Origin: Salegentibacter salegens
GTDB taxonomy: Bacteria; Bacteroidota; Bacteroidia; Flavobacteriales; Flavobacteriaceae
Direction: 5' to 3'
Assembly: GCF_900142975.1 (NCBI RefSeq)
Contig: NZ_LT670848.1
Coordinates: 2,976,001 to 3,040,000 of the forward strand
DNA length: 64,000 bases
Position numbers and translations under genes: made by a program. Within the stretch, counting starts at the first letter, position 1. Each line of letters opens with the position of its first letter. Below are positions 1-8,076 of this stretch, piece by piece. The notes beneath the pieces are model-generated. The model had not been told where the DNA came from. It searched no databases and was given only the letters and a program-made list of their open reading frames with translations.

Positions 1-621
1 TCTATAATGAGCTGGGATTGGATTATGAGTTTAGATCCGCACTGGTTTAGTACTTTATTTGGATGGTATTTATTCTCAAGTATGTTCGTTTCAGGAATTA
101 CTGTAATTGCTTTGGTGAGTATTTATTTAAAATCAAGGGGTTATTTACCTTTTGTTAATAATAGTCATATACACGATTTGGCCAAATATATGTTCGGTAT
201 AAGTATTTTCTGGACTTACCTTTGGTTCTCACAATTTATGCTTATTTGGTATTCAAATATTCCAGAAGAAGTAGTTTACTTTATTAGTAGAATTGAGAAT
301 TATGGTTTGCCATTCTTTGGGATGGTAGTATTAAACTTTTTATTCCCATTACTTGTATTAATGAATAGCGATTACAAACGAGTAAATTGGTTTGTGGTAA
401 TGACGGGCATTGTAATACTTATAGGTCATTATCTGGATGTGTTTAATATGGTGATGCCGGCAACAGTAGGAGAATCATGGTTTATTGGAATTCCAGAGAT
501 AAGCGCAGTACTTTTCTTTGGAGGATTGTTTACTTTTGTGGTCTTTAGCGCACTAACTAAAGCCCCGTTACTTGCTAAACGCAACCCATTTATAAAGGAA
601 AGTGAACATTTCCACTATTAA
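1..621 (+). CDS. actF: Alternative complex III subunit ActF, 3' part
   Basis: The frame is open to the left edge, so the 5' part of the gene lies outside the window; the ATG at position 7 is probably internal. ActF is an integral membrane subunit of alternative complex III, the quinol:cytochrome c oxidoreductase that replaces cytochrome bc1 in Bacteroidota. The visible 206 residues hold about five hydrophobic segments, a conserved-looking stretch SLDPHWFSTLFGW near the start, and a charged His-containing tail (ESEHFHY). The next gene, cox2, starts 35 bases downstream, which fits the usual act-cox operon in which the reductase passes electrons on to the oxidase. The assignment rests on recalled family sequence and on context. 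Confidence 0.85.
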   Translation, partial: SIMSWDWIMSLDPHWFSTLFGWYLFSSMFVSGITVIALVSIYLKSRGYLPFVNNSHIHDLAKYMFGISIFWTYLWFSQFMLIWYSNIPEEVVYFISRIENYGLPFFGMVVLNFLFPLLVLMNSDYKRVNWFVVMTGIVILIGHYLDVFNMVMPATVGESWFIGIPEISAVLFFGGLFTFVVFSALTKAPLLAKRNPFIKESEHFHY

Positions 622-656
622 TAAAAGATTTGATTGTTTAAAGAAGAACTTATAAA

Positions 657-1724
657 ATGACCGTATTTTTAGTAATAATAGTATTAGCCCTTTTGGCCGT
701 TACCGGTTGGCAAATGTCTAAGATTTTTCAGTTGTCTAGAGGCCCGGGTGCCGAAAGTTCTGAAATAGCTAACGACAATGATAATAGACAGCAAGCCAAA
801 CTAATGCTTTGGTTTATGATCTTTATCTATGTAGGGATGGCCTATAGCTTTTGGCATTGGAGTAAATTATACCTTCCAGAAGCTGCTTCAGAACATGGAA
901 ACCAGGTAGATACTTTAATGTTTATTTCTATCGGACTTATTATGGTAGTGCAGGTTATTACACAGGCATTGCTACACTGGTTTGCTTATAAATATCAGGG
1001 TAAAAAAGGAAAAAGAGCCCTCTTCTTTGCCGATAACGATAAATTAGAATTTATCTGGACTATTATTCCGGTAATTACCCTCGCAGGTTTAATTATTTAT
1101 GGATTATTTACCTGGAGTGATATTATGAATATTAGTGAAGATAACGATCCTATTGTGGTTGAAATCTATGCCAAACAGTTTAGCTGGCAGGCGAGATATG
1201 CAGGTGAAGATAATACCCTGGGTGAAGCCAACGTTCGGTTTATAGAAGGAATAAACACAGTTGGACTTAATGAAAATGATCCTTATGCAGAAGATGATAA
1301 GATTACAACAGAGCTTCACCTTCCAGTAGGAAAAGAAGTTTTGTTTAAATTTAGATCTCAAGATGTATTACACTCGGCTTATTTCCCTCACTTTAGAGCA
1401 CAAATGAACGTAGTTCCTGGTATGGTTACCCAATTTGCTTTTACTCCAGATATTACTACTGAAGAAATGAGAAATTCAGAGTATATGGTAGATAAAGTAA
1501 AAACCATTAACGAAATAAGAAAAGATAACAGCGAGACTTTAATGGCTGAAGGAGAAGCGCCATTAGATTCCTACGAATTTGATTACTTCCTGCTTTGTAA
1601 CAAGATTTGTGGTGACGCGCACTACAATATGCAGATGAAGATTATTGTTGAAAGCGAGGAAGATTATAACGAATGGTTGAGCGAGCAGGATACGTTTGCT
1701 TCAACTTTGGAATCACAAGAATAA
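657..1724 (+). CDS. coxB: Cytochrome c oxidase subunit II
   Basis: This subunit receives electrons at the dinuclear CuA centre and passes them to subunit I. The 355-residue protein shows the CuA signature C314-x3-C318-x3-H322-x2-M325, with a further ligand candidate at His239 (VLHSAYFP), in a periplasmic cupredoxin domain from about residue 165 to the end. There are four hydrophobic segments (about 2-22, 47-67, 86-110 and 132-152), two more than the canonical pair. No CxxCH heme motif is present, so this is not a fused caa3 subunit II. The gene lies between actF and cox1, with gaps of 35 and 27 bases, and is probably in one operon with them. Confidence 0.95.
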   Translation: MTVFLVIIVLALLAVTGWQMSKIFQLSRGPGAESSEIANDNDNRQQAKLMLWFMIFIYVGMAYSFWHWSKLYLPEAASEHGNQVDTLMFISIGLIMVVQVITQALLHWFAYKYQGKKGKRALFFADNDKLEFIWTIIPVITLAGLIIYGLFTWSDIMNISEDNDPIVVEIYAKQFSWQARYAGEDNTLGEANVRFIEGINTVGLNENDPYAEDDKITTELHLPVGKEVLFKFRSQDVLHSAYFPHFRAQMNVVPGMVTQFAFTPDITTEEMRNSEYMVDKVKTINEIRKDNSETLMAEGEAPLDSYEFDYFLLCNKICGDAHYNMQMKIIVESEEDYNEWLSEQDTFASTLESQE

Positions 1725-1751
1725 CCGAACTAAAAAGAATATAATTTAGAT

Positions 1752-3578
1752 ATGTCAGCAATAGCAACAGCACCGGCTCACGATCACCACGACGATCACG
1801 GACATCATCATAAACAAACTTTTATTACTAAATATATATTTAGTACAGACCATAAGATGATTGCCAAGCAATATCTTATTACAGGTATTTTAATGGGAAT
1901 TGTAGGGATTATGATGTCCGTGCTTTTCCGTTTACAATTAGCCTGGCCAGAAGAATCCTTTATGATTTTTGAATGGCTTTTAGGAGATAAATGGGCTCCA
2001 GATGGAGTTATGACGCCGTCAATTTACCTTGCTTTGGTTACCATACACGGTACCATAATGGTATTCTTTGTACTAACTGCTGGTTTAAGTGGTACGTTTA
2101 GTAACTTACTAATTCCGCTTCAAATTGGAGCACGGGATATGGCATCTGGGTTTATGAACATGCTTTCTTACTGGTTGTTCTTTATTTCCTGTACAATTAT
2201 GCTTAGTTCGCTGTTTATTGAGTCTGGTCCTGCTTCTGCGGGTTGGACAATCTATCCGCCGCTTAGTGCATTACCACAGGCTATTGGAGGTTCTGGAATG
2301 GGGATGACGCTTTGGTTAATTTCCATGGCCATCTTTATCGCTTCGTCACTTTTAGGATCGCTTAACTATATTGTTACCGTACTTAACCTTAGAACCAAGG
2401 GGATGTCTATGATGAGACTTCCGCTTACCATTTGGGCATTTTTTATTACGGCCGTTATTGGTGTGGTTTCTTTCCCGGTTCTATTATCTGCAGCGCTTTT
2501 ACTAATAATGGATAGAAGTTTTGGAACTTCTTTCTTCCTTAGTGATATCTATATTCAGGGAGAAGTATTAAGTCACCAGGGAGGTTCCCCGGTTTTATTT
2601 GAACACTTATTCTGGTTCCTTGGTCACCCGGAAGTTTATATTGTAATTCTACCTGCAATGGGTATTGTTTCAGAAGTTTTAGCTACGAATTCACGTAAAC
2701 CAATCTTTGGTTACCGTGCAATGGTTGCTTCAATTCTTGCAATTGCATTCCTTTCTACGATCGTATGGGGTCACCATATGTTTGTTTCAGGGATGAATCC
2801 ATTCTTAGGTTCTGTATTTACATTTACAACATTATTAATTGCAATTCCTTCTGCAGTAAAAGCCTTTAACTGGATCACAACACTCTGGAAAGGTAACCTG
2901 CAAATGAATCCCGCAATGCTCTTCTCCATAGGTTTTGTTTCCACCTTTATTACCGGTGGTTTAACAGGAATTATTCTTGGGGATTCAACATTAGATATTA
3001 ACGTACACGATACTTATTTCGTAATTGCTCACTTCCACCTGGTAATGGGTATCTCTGCGATATATGGGCTTTTAGCTGGGGTTTACCACTGGTTCCCGAA
3101 AATGTTTGGTAGAATGATGAATAAGAACCTTGGTTATGTTCACTTCTGGATAACAGCAGTTGGTGCTTATGGGGTGTTTTTCCCAATGCACTTTATAGGT
3201 TTGGCAGGTTTACCAAGGCGTTATTATACAAATACAGCATTCCCGTACTTTGATGACCTTGCCGATGTTAACGTGATTATCACCATTTTTGCCCTTATTA
3301 CGGCGGGTGTACAGGTAGTTTTTCTATATAACTTCTTTAGCTCTATTTTCTTCGGACAAAAAGCTACACAGAACCCATGGAATTCAACTACTTTAGAATG
3401 GACTACTCCGGTAGAACACATTCACGGAAACTGGCCTGGTGCTATTCCTTCAGTTTACCGTTGGTCTTACGATTACAGTAAGATGAATCTTGAAGGAACA
3501 GATTACGTAATTCCTGGTCAGGATTTTGTTCCGCAGAACGTACCGCTCCAGGATCACGAAGAAGAATTGAATCATTAG
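1752..3578 (+). CDS. coxA: Cytochrome c oxidase subunit I (heme-copper oxidase)
   Basis: This is the catalytic subunit that reduces O2 to water and pumps protons in the cytoplasmic membrane. The 608-residue protein carries the family hallmarks: low-spin heme ligand His99 (TIHGT), the HPEVY motif at 292-296 with the cross-linked His-Tyr pair, CuB ligands His341-His342 (WGHHM), and His427/His429 (AHFHL) for hemes a3 and a. HPEVY with its Tyr marks an A-type oxidase. The N-terminus is unusually His/Asp-rich (HDHHDDHGHHH, residues 10-20), which could bind metal, although such tails also occur by drift. A strong terminator follows, so this gene closes the operon. Confidence 0.97.
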   Translation: MSAIATAPAHDHHDDHGHHHKQTFITKYIFSTDHKMIAKQYLITGILMGIVGIMMSVLFRLQLAWPEESFMIFEWLLGDKWAPDGVMTPSIYLALVTIHGTIMVFFVLTAGLSGTFSNLLIPLQIGARDMASGFMNMLSYWLFFISCTIMLSSLFIESGPASAGWTIYPPLSALPQAIGGSGMGMTLWLISMAIFIASSLLGSLNYIVTVLNLRTKGMSMMRLPLTIWAFFITAVIGVVSFPVLLSAALLLIMDRSFGTSFFLSDIYIQGEVLSHQGGSPVLFEHLFWFLGHPEVYIVILPAMGIVSEVLATNSRKPIFGYRAMVASILAIAFLSTIVWGHHMFVSGMNPFLGSVFTFTTLLIAIPSAVKAFNWITTLWKGNLQMNPAMLFSIGFVSTFITGGLTGIILGDSTLDINVHDTYFVIAHFHLVMGISAIYGLLAGVYHWFPKMFGRMMNKNLGYVHFWITAVGAYGVFFPMHFIGLAGLPRRYYTNTAFPYFDDLADVNVIITIFALITAGVQVVFLYNFFSSIFFGQKATQNPWNSTTLEWTTPVEHIHGNWPGAIPSVYRWSYDYSKMNLEGTDYVIPGQDFVPQNVPLQDHEEELNH

Positions 3579-3601
3579 AATTGAATAAAATATTTTACAA
3601 G

Positions 3602-3630
3602 AACCTCTTCGGAAACGGAGAGGTTTTTTC
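3602..3630 (+). terminator. Rho-independent terminator after cox1
   Basis: Arms AACCTCTTCG (3602-3611) and CGGAGAGGTT (3616-3625) form a 10-bp stem with one G-T pair, closed by a GAAA tetraloop and followed by a run of T. It ends the act-cox transcript. Confidence 0.9.
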
Positions 3631-3686
3631 TTTTCCTATATTTTGAAATGCTTCCTAATTGAATTTATAACTTAAGTTCTTTTAAA

Positions 3687-3715
3687 TTTGGCCCACGCTA
3701 TTTTACTTATCTTTG
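3687..3715 (+). promoter_or_regulatory. Bacteroidota-type promoter for ruvB
   Basis: A TTTG element at 3687-3690 lies 17 bases before TATCTTTG (3708-3715). This matches the primary sigma factor consensus of Bacteroidota (TTTG, 17-20 bases, TAnnTTTG). The ATG lies 32 bases downstream. Confidence 0.8.
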
Positions 3716-3747
3716 CTACAGAAGTATCTCTTTAATTTTGTTGATTT

Positions 3748-4770
3748 ATGAATGAAAACCTAGATCCCAGCGGAGAAAATTTTTCTCCTGAAGAATTTGA
3801 TATCGAAAGGGCATTGCGTCCCTTAAGTTTTGATGATTTTGCCGGGCAGGATCAGGTTTTAGACAATCTTAAAGTGTTTGTTGAAGCCGCCAATCAACGT
3901 GGAGAGGCTTTAGATCATACACTCTTTCACGGCCCTCCAGGTTTGGGGAAAACTACCCTGGCACATATTCTCGCTAATGAATTGGAGGTAGGAATAAAAG
4001 TAACTTCAGGTCCCGTTTTAGATAAACCTGGGGATCTTGCCGGTTTACTTACCAATCTCGAAGAACGTGATATCTTGTTTATAGACGAAATTCATAGGTT
4101 AAGTCCGGTGGTTGAAGAATACCTGTATTCCGCAATGGAAGATTATCGTATAGATATTATGATTGAATCTGGGCCGAATGCGAGGACGGTTCAAATCAAT
4201 TTAAATCCGTTTACACTTATTGGAGCTACAACGCGCTCAGGATTGCTTACGGCGCCTATGCGTGCACGTTTTGGTATTTCCAGTCGCTTACAATATTATT
4301 CAACTGAATTGCTTTCAGATATTGTGCAGCGTAGTTCTGAGATACTTCGTGTTCCCATTAGCCTGGATGCTGCAATAGAAATTGCCGGTAGAAGCCGCGG
4401 AACTCCAAGAATTGCCAATGCTTTATTGCGCCGTGTTAGGGATTTTGCCCAAATTAAGGGGAATGGTAAAATAGATATGGAGATTGCTAAATACGGGCTC
4501 AAAGCTTTAAATGTAGATGCTCACGGTTTAGATGAAATGGATAATAAGATCCTGGAAACCATTATTGATAAATTTAAAGGTGGCCCGGTTGGCTTAACTA
4601 CCCTTGCTACGGCCGTAAGTGAAAGTGCTGAAACCATAGAAGAAGTTTACGAGCCTTTTTTAATTCAGCAAGGTTTTATTTACCGAACTCCGCGTGGTCG
4701 GGAAGTAACCGAAGCCGCTTATAAACATCTTGGCAGAGTAAAAGGAAATACCCAGGGCGGACTCTTTTAA
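3748..4770 (+). CDS. ruvB: Holliday junction branch migration helicase RuvB
   Basis: RuvB is the hexameric AAA+ motor that, with RuvA, drives branch migration of Holliday junctions in recombination repair. The 340-residue protein has the family's usual length. Walker A is GPPGLGKTT (62-70) and Walker B is FIDEIHR (111-117), followed by the sensor-like IGATTRSG and arginine-finger region RARFGI, and a C-terminal winged-helix domain ending in [16 protein letters not shown]. Its partner ruvA lies about 6 kb downstream rather than beside it. A cytochrome P450 gene starts 30 bases after the stop and may share the transcript. Confidence 0.98.
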   Translation: MNENLDPSGENFSPEEFDIERALRPLSFDDFAGQDQVLDNLKVFVEAANQRGEALDHTLFHGPPGLGKTTLAHILANELEVGIKVTSGPVLDKPGDLAGLLTNLEERDILFIDEIHRLSPVVEEYLYSAMEDYRIDIMIESGPNARTVQINLNPFTLIGATTRSGLLTAPMRARFGISSRLQYYSTELLSDIVQRSSEILRVPISLDAAIEIAGRSRGTPRIANALLRRVRDFAQIKGNGKIDMEIAKYGLKALNVDAHGLDEMDNKILETIIDKFKGGPVGLTTLATAVSESAETIEEVYEPFLIQQGFIYRTPRGREVTEAAYKHLGRVKGNTQGGLF

Positions 4771-4800
4771 AGTTAGAGGTAAAACACTCTTTTAATTTTA

Positions 4801-6135
4801 ATGATTATGGCAGAAAAAAATATTCCTACGGTTTCCATGTTTCGGTTTGTGAAAAACGCCGGAAGGATTCTTAAAAATCCGTTGCCATTTCATAAAGAGA
4901 ATTTTGAAAAGTACGGTGATGTGTTCCAAATTCATATTGGATTTGGGCAAAAGATAATTTTTTCCAGGGATGCCGCTTTTGCTGAATATGTACTTCAGAA
5001 AAATCAAAAGAATTATCAAAAGTCTACTATTCAAACCAAAGACCTGGCTAAATACGTTGGGAAAGGACTTTTAACAGCTGAAGGCCAGCATTGGGCAAAA
5101 CAACGCAAGCTTATTCAACCTGCTTTTCATAAATCACATCTTTCCGGTTTGCTTCAATCTGTTCAGGAGGCTATTGAAACCGAAATTGATAGAATTGAGC
5201 CAAATAAAACGCTAGATATTTTTCCTGTTTTCAATGATTTGGCTTTTCAAACGGTGGTAAAATCATTATTCAGCAGTGCGGCCAATCAGGAGCAAATAAA
5301 CCGTTTACAATATATCACCGAAGCCGCACAAAAAATGTTGGTAAGAGAACTTCGCCAACCTTTTAAACTTTGGTGGTTTCGTTTGAGTGGGGAAATAAAG
5401 AAACACATTAAACTTACCCAGGAGGCACGCCAAATTTTAGAAGATATTGTTGAAGAACGCAAGAAATCTAAAAAACGATATGACGATCTACTGGATATGT
5501 TGCTAGATGCACGCTACGATGACGGCCATCCCATGGAAAAGGAACAATTAATAGATGAAATTTTAATTTTATTCACTGCCGGGCACGAAACTACCTCCAA
5601 TGCATTAACTTTTACCTGCGAACTTTTAGCCAGAAATCCGGATGCACAGGAGAAAATAATACGTGAGGTAAAAACTGCTAAAAAGGAATCACAAGATCTT
5701 ATGGAGTTTGTAAGATCCTGCAGCTATACCCAACAGGTAATAGAAGAATCTATGCGTCTTTACCCGCCGGCCTATTTTATAGATCGTGTAAATATTGAAG
5801 AAGATAATTTTGACGGATATAATCTGCCAAAAAATTCCAGTATTCTGTTTTCCTGTTTTGAGATACACCGGCATAGAAATCATTGGGAAGAGCCAGAAAC
5901 TTTTAATCCGGAAAGGTTTTTGAATGCAAAAAACCATTCTTCTTATTATTTTCCTTTTGGGGCGGGACCAAGAAAATGCATTGGTAATAATTTTGCGATG
6001 TTCGAGATGATTATGGCGATTGCAGAAGTGATCTCTCGCTATAAAATTGAGCCTAAAACTTCTGAAATTGAAATAAAACCTTTAATTACCCTCAAACCAA
6101 AGAATGCTATTCTAAAATTTCAAACGAGATCCTAA
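4801..6135 (+). CDS. Cytochrome P450
   Basis: A heme-thiolate monooxygenase of 444 residues. The oxygen-activating I-helix motif is AGHETTS (260-266), the ExxR pair is Glu316-Arg319 in EESMR, the PERF-like meander is NPERF, and the heme-binding loop FPFGAGPRKCIGNNFA holds the proximal ligand Cys393. No signal peptide or membrane anchor is seen, so it is probably cytosolic and needs separate ferredoxin or flavodoxin partners, none of which is encoded nearby. The motifs resemble the CYP4/CYP102 branch that often acts on fatty acids, but the substrate cannot be read from sequence. Starts at 4801 and 4807 (both ATG) are equally plausible. It follows ruvB closely, so co-transcription is likely. 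Confidence 0.95.
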   Translation: MIMAEKNIPTVSMFRFVKNAGRILKNPLPFHKENFEKYGDVFQIHIGFGQKIIFSRDAAFAEYVLQKNQKNYQKSTIQTKDLAKYVGKGLLTAEGQHWAKQRKLIQPAFHKSHLSGLLQSVQEAIETEIDRIEPNKTLDIFPVFNDLAFQTVVKSLFSSAANQEQINRLQYITEAAQKMLVRELRQPFKLWWFRLSGEIKKHIKLTQEARQILEDIVEERKKSKKRYDDLLDMLLDARYDDGHPMEKEQLIDEILILFTAGHETTSNALTFTCELLARNPDAQEKIIREVKTAKKESQDLMEFVRSCSYTQQVIEESMRLYPPAYFIDRVNIEEDNFDGYNLPKNSSILFSCFEIHRHRNHWEEPETFNPERFLNAKNHSSYYFPFGAGPRKCIGNNFAMFEMIMAIAEVISRYKIEPKTSEIEIKPLITLKPKNAILKFQTRS

Positions 6136-6352
6136 TTTTATATTCCACTCAAATCTGTTTTATTAATAAGGACCAAAAATTTTGATCTGGCTTTAGATTA
6201 ATAAATAGTAATTGTTCCCTTTTTTCATAGTTACTGACCGTACTTAAGTTTTTTGAAAAATTTCCTTCTGAAAAATCATTCATAATGCATTTTAAAAACC
6301 CCTGAAACCCCTTATTATTTTGTAAATCAATTAGTTGTAAATTATTTGTTCA

Positions 6353-6360
6353 TATTTTTG
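6353..6360 (+). promoter_or_regulatory. -7 box (TATTTTTG) for the NTF2-like gene
   Basis: A perfect TAnnTTTG match 27 bases before the ATG at 6388. A TTG at 6335-6337 gives a spacer of only 15 bases, so the -33 element is uncertain. Confidence 0.5.
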
Positions 6361-6387
6361 AAAAAAGTAACCATAAAACTAAGAATT

Positions 6388-6870
6388 ATGAAAACTAAAA
6401 TTTTTATTGCAATTGTTTTACTTTTTGGTTTCAGCGCTGCTTACTGCCAAATTGATCTGAGTAAGGAATATCCGCAAGAAAAGAAGGAGGTGAAGGAGGC
6501 TCTTAAGGAGATTGAGGAAAGCATAAAAAATAATGAAACAGATAAGTTAATCTCGATGCATGCATACGGGCCAAAGTTTACAGAGTTTCAGGATGGAGGA
6601 AAAAGACAAGGTTCGGAAGAAAATGAAGAATTCGAACGAAATTTTCTTGGTACCATTACTGAAGTTGAAAAGTGGGATTGGGAAGATTTAGAAATCCATG
6701 TCTACGGTGGAGACGTGGCTAATGCTACTTTTCATACTAATTTCAAGTTTGTAAGGGGTGAAGAAACTTATGATTTTAAGATGCAGGGAGCTTTACTTTT
6801 CATTAAAACCAGCGATGGCTGGAAAATCACTCATGAACATATGGCTCCACTAGCAGAAAACACACCATAG
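6388..6870 (+). CDS. Secreted NTF2-like (SnoaL/DUF4440-type) protein
   Basis: A 160-residue protein with a signal peptide at about 1-21 (hydrophobic IFIAIVLLFGF, ending AAYCQ). The Cys is not in a proper lipobox, because Tyr precedes it, so type I cleavage is more likely than lipidation. The mature part resembles the cone-shaped NTF2 fold of DUF4440/SnoaL-like proteins: an N-terminal helix pair, a central acidic stretch, and a C-terminal strand pair ending in GWKITHEHMAPL. A longer TTG-started frame from 6346 is rejected because the -7 box lies inside it and the ATG at 6388 opens directly into a signal peptide. The function and ligand are unknown. Confidence 0.75.
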   Translation: MKTKIFIAIVLLFGFSAAYCQIDLSKEYPQEKKEVKEALKEIEESIKNNETDKLISMHAYGPKFTEFQDGGKRQGSEENEEFERNFLGTITEVEKWDWEDLEIHVYGGDVANATFHTNFKFVRGEETYDFKMQGALLFIKTSDGWKITHEHMAPLAENTP

Positions 6871-6935
6871 GCATTTTCAGAGCTCTTGGTTTTTAAATCC
6901 TTCAAATGTTTTAAAAATCGCATCTTTGTAAAACT

Positions 6936-7865
6936 ATGAAGGATACTCTGAAGGAAGCTTACACAAATTTGATAAAATCCGAAGCCGAACGCCTCGGATT
7001 TTTATCTTGTGGCATCTCCAAAGCAGAATTCCTTGAAGAAGAAGCACCGCGTTTAGAAGAATTTCTCAAGAAAAACCATCAAGGTGAAATGCGCTGGATG
7101 GAGAATAACTTTGATAAGCGCCTGGACCCTACAAAACTGGTAGAAGGTTCTAAAAGTGTTATTTCTTTATTACTGAATTATTATCCCGGAGAAACTCAAA
7201 GGGAAGATTCATATAAAATTAGCAAATACGCTTACGGCAGGGATTATCATTTTGTGATAAAAGACAAGCTGAAACAATTATTGCAGTTTATGCAAGATGA
7301 AATTGGAGAAATTAGCGGTCGTGCTTTTGTAGATTCGGCGCCGGTAATGGATAAAGTTTGGGCTGCAAAAAGCGGACTAGGCTGGATTGGAAAACACTCC
7401 AATTTACTCTCTAAACAAACCGGTTCTTTCTATTTTATCGCTGAATTAATTGTAGATCTCGAGTTAGAATATGATACGCCGGTTACAGATCACTGCGGAA
7501 GCTGCACCGCCTGCATAGACGCTTGCCCAACTGATGCAATTATAGATCCTTATAAGGTAGATGGCAGCAAATGCATTTCATATTTTACGATAGAGCTTAA
7601 AGACGAATTGCCCAATTCTTATAAAAACGAGTTTGAAGATTGGATGTTTGGTTGCGATATTTGCCAGGATGTTTGTCCCTGGAATAGGTTTTCAAAACCT
7701 CATAACGAGCCTTTATTTAATCCCCATCCTGAATTGCTTGAAAAAGATAAAAAAGGCTGGGAAGAACTTACCAAAGAAACTTTTAATGAGATCTTTAGAA
7801 AATCGGCTGTTAAGAGAACCAAATTTGAAGGTTTAAAGAGGAATATTGAATTTTTAAAAGACTAA
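6936..7865 (+). CDS. queG: Epoxyqueuosine reductase QueG
   Basis: QueG reduces epoxyqueuosine to queuosine in tRNA, the last step of queuosine synthesis, using cobalamin and two 4Fe-4S clusters. The 309-residue protein shows the cobalamin-side segment [10 protein letters not shown] with the presumed proton donor Asp133. The ferredoxin-like Cys residues are C187, C190, C193 and C197 ([13 protein letters not shown]), plus C240, C243 and C247 ([12 protein letters not shown]), with C213 between. It ends soon after the second cluster, so it lacks the C-terminal HEAT repeats found in longer homologues. A near-consensus box, CATCTTTG, lies at 6921-6928, only 7 bases before the ATG. No other queuosine gene is in the window. 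Confidence 0.96.
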   Translation: MKDTLKEAYTNLIKSEAERLGFLSCGISKAEFLEEEAPRLEEFLKKNHQGEMRWMENNFDKRLDPTKLVEGSKSVISLLLNYYPGETQREDSYKISKYAYGRDYHFVIKDKLKQLLQFMQDEIGEISGRAFVDSAPVMDKVWAAKSGLGWIGKHSNLLSKQTGSFYFIAELIVDLELEYDTPVTDHCGSCTACIDACPTDAIIDPYKVDGSKCISYFTIELKDELPNSYKNEFEDWMFGCDICQDVCPWNRFSKPHNEPLFNPHPELLEKDKKGWEELTKETFNEIFRKSAVKRTKFEGLKRNIEFLKD

Positions 7866-8046
7866 TTACTGGTTTCAGGCTTCAGATTGGTGTTTGAAGA
7901 TTTCTGTTTTTTGCATATAATCGCGAATAAATCAGGTTTCTATTGTTGATTTTTCATGAAAATTTCCGTGGAAAACTTTTTTTCTAATTTTCTGAAATTT
8001 AAGTTTTCTTTTACCTAAAGTAATTCAATAATGCCACCAAGCTTGC

Positions 8047-8054
8047 TACCTTTG
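8047..8054 (+). promoter_or_regulatory. -7 box (TACCTTTG) for maeB
   Basis: A perfect TAnnTTTG match ending 22 bases before the maeB ATG. No clear -33 element is seen in the T-rich upstream DNA. Confidence 0.55.
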
Positions 8055-8076
8055 TAGTAAGTAGAAAAATTAAGTT

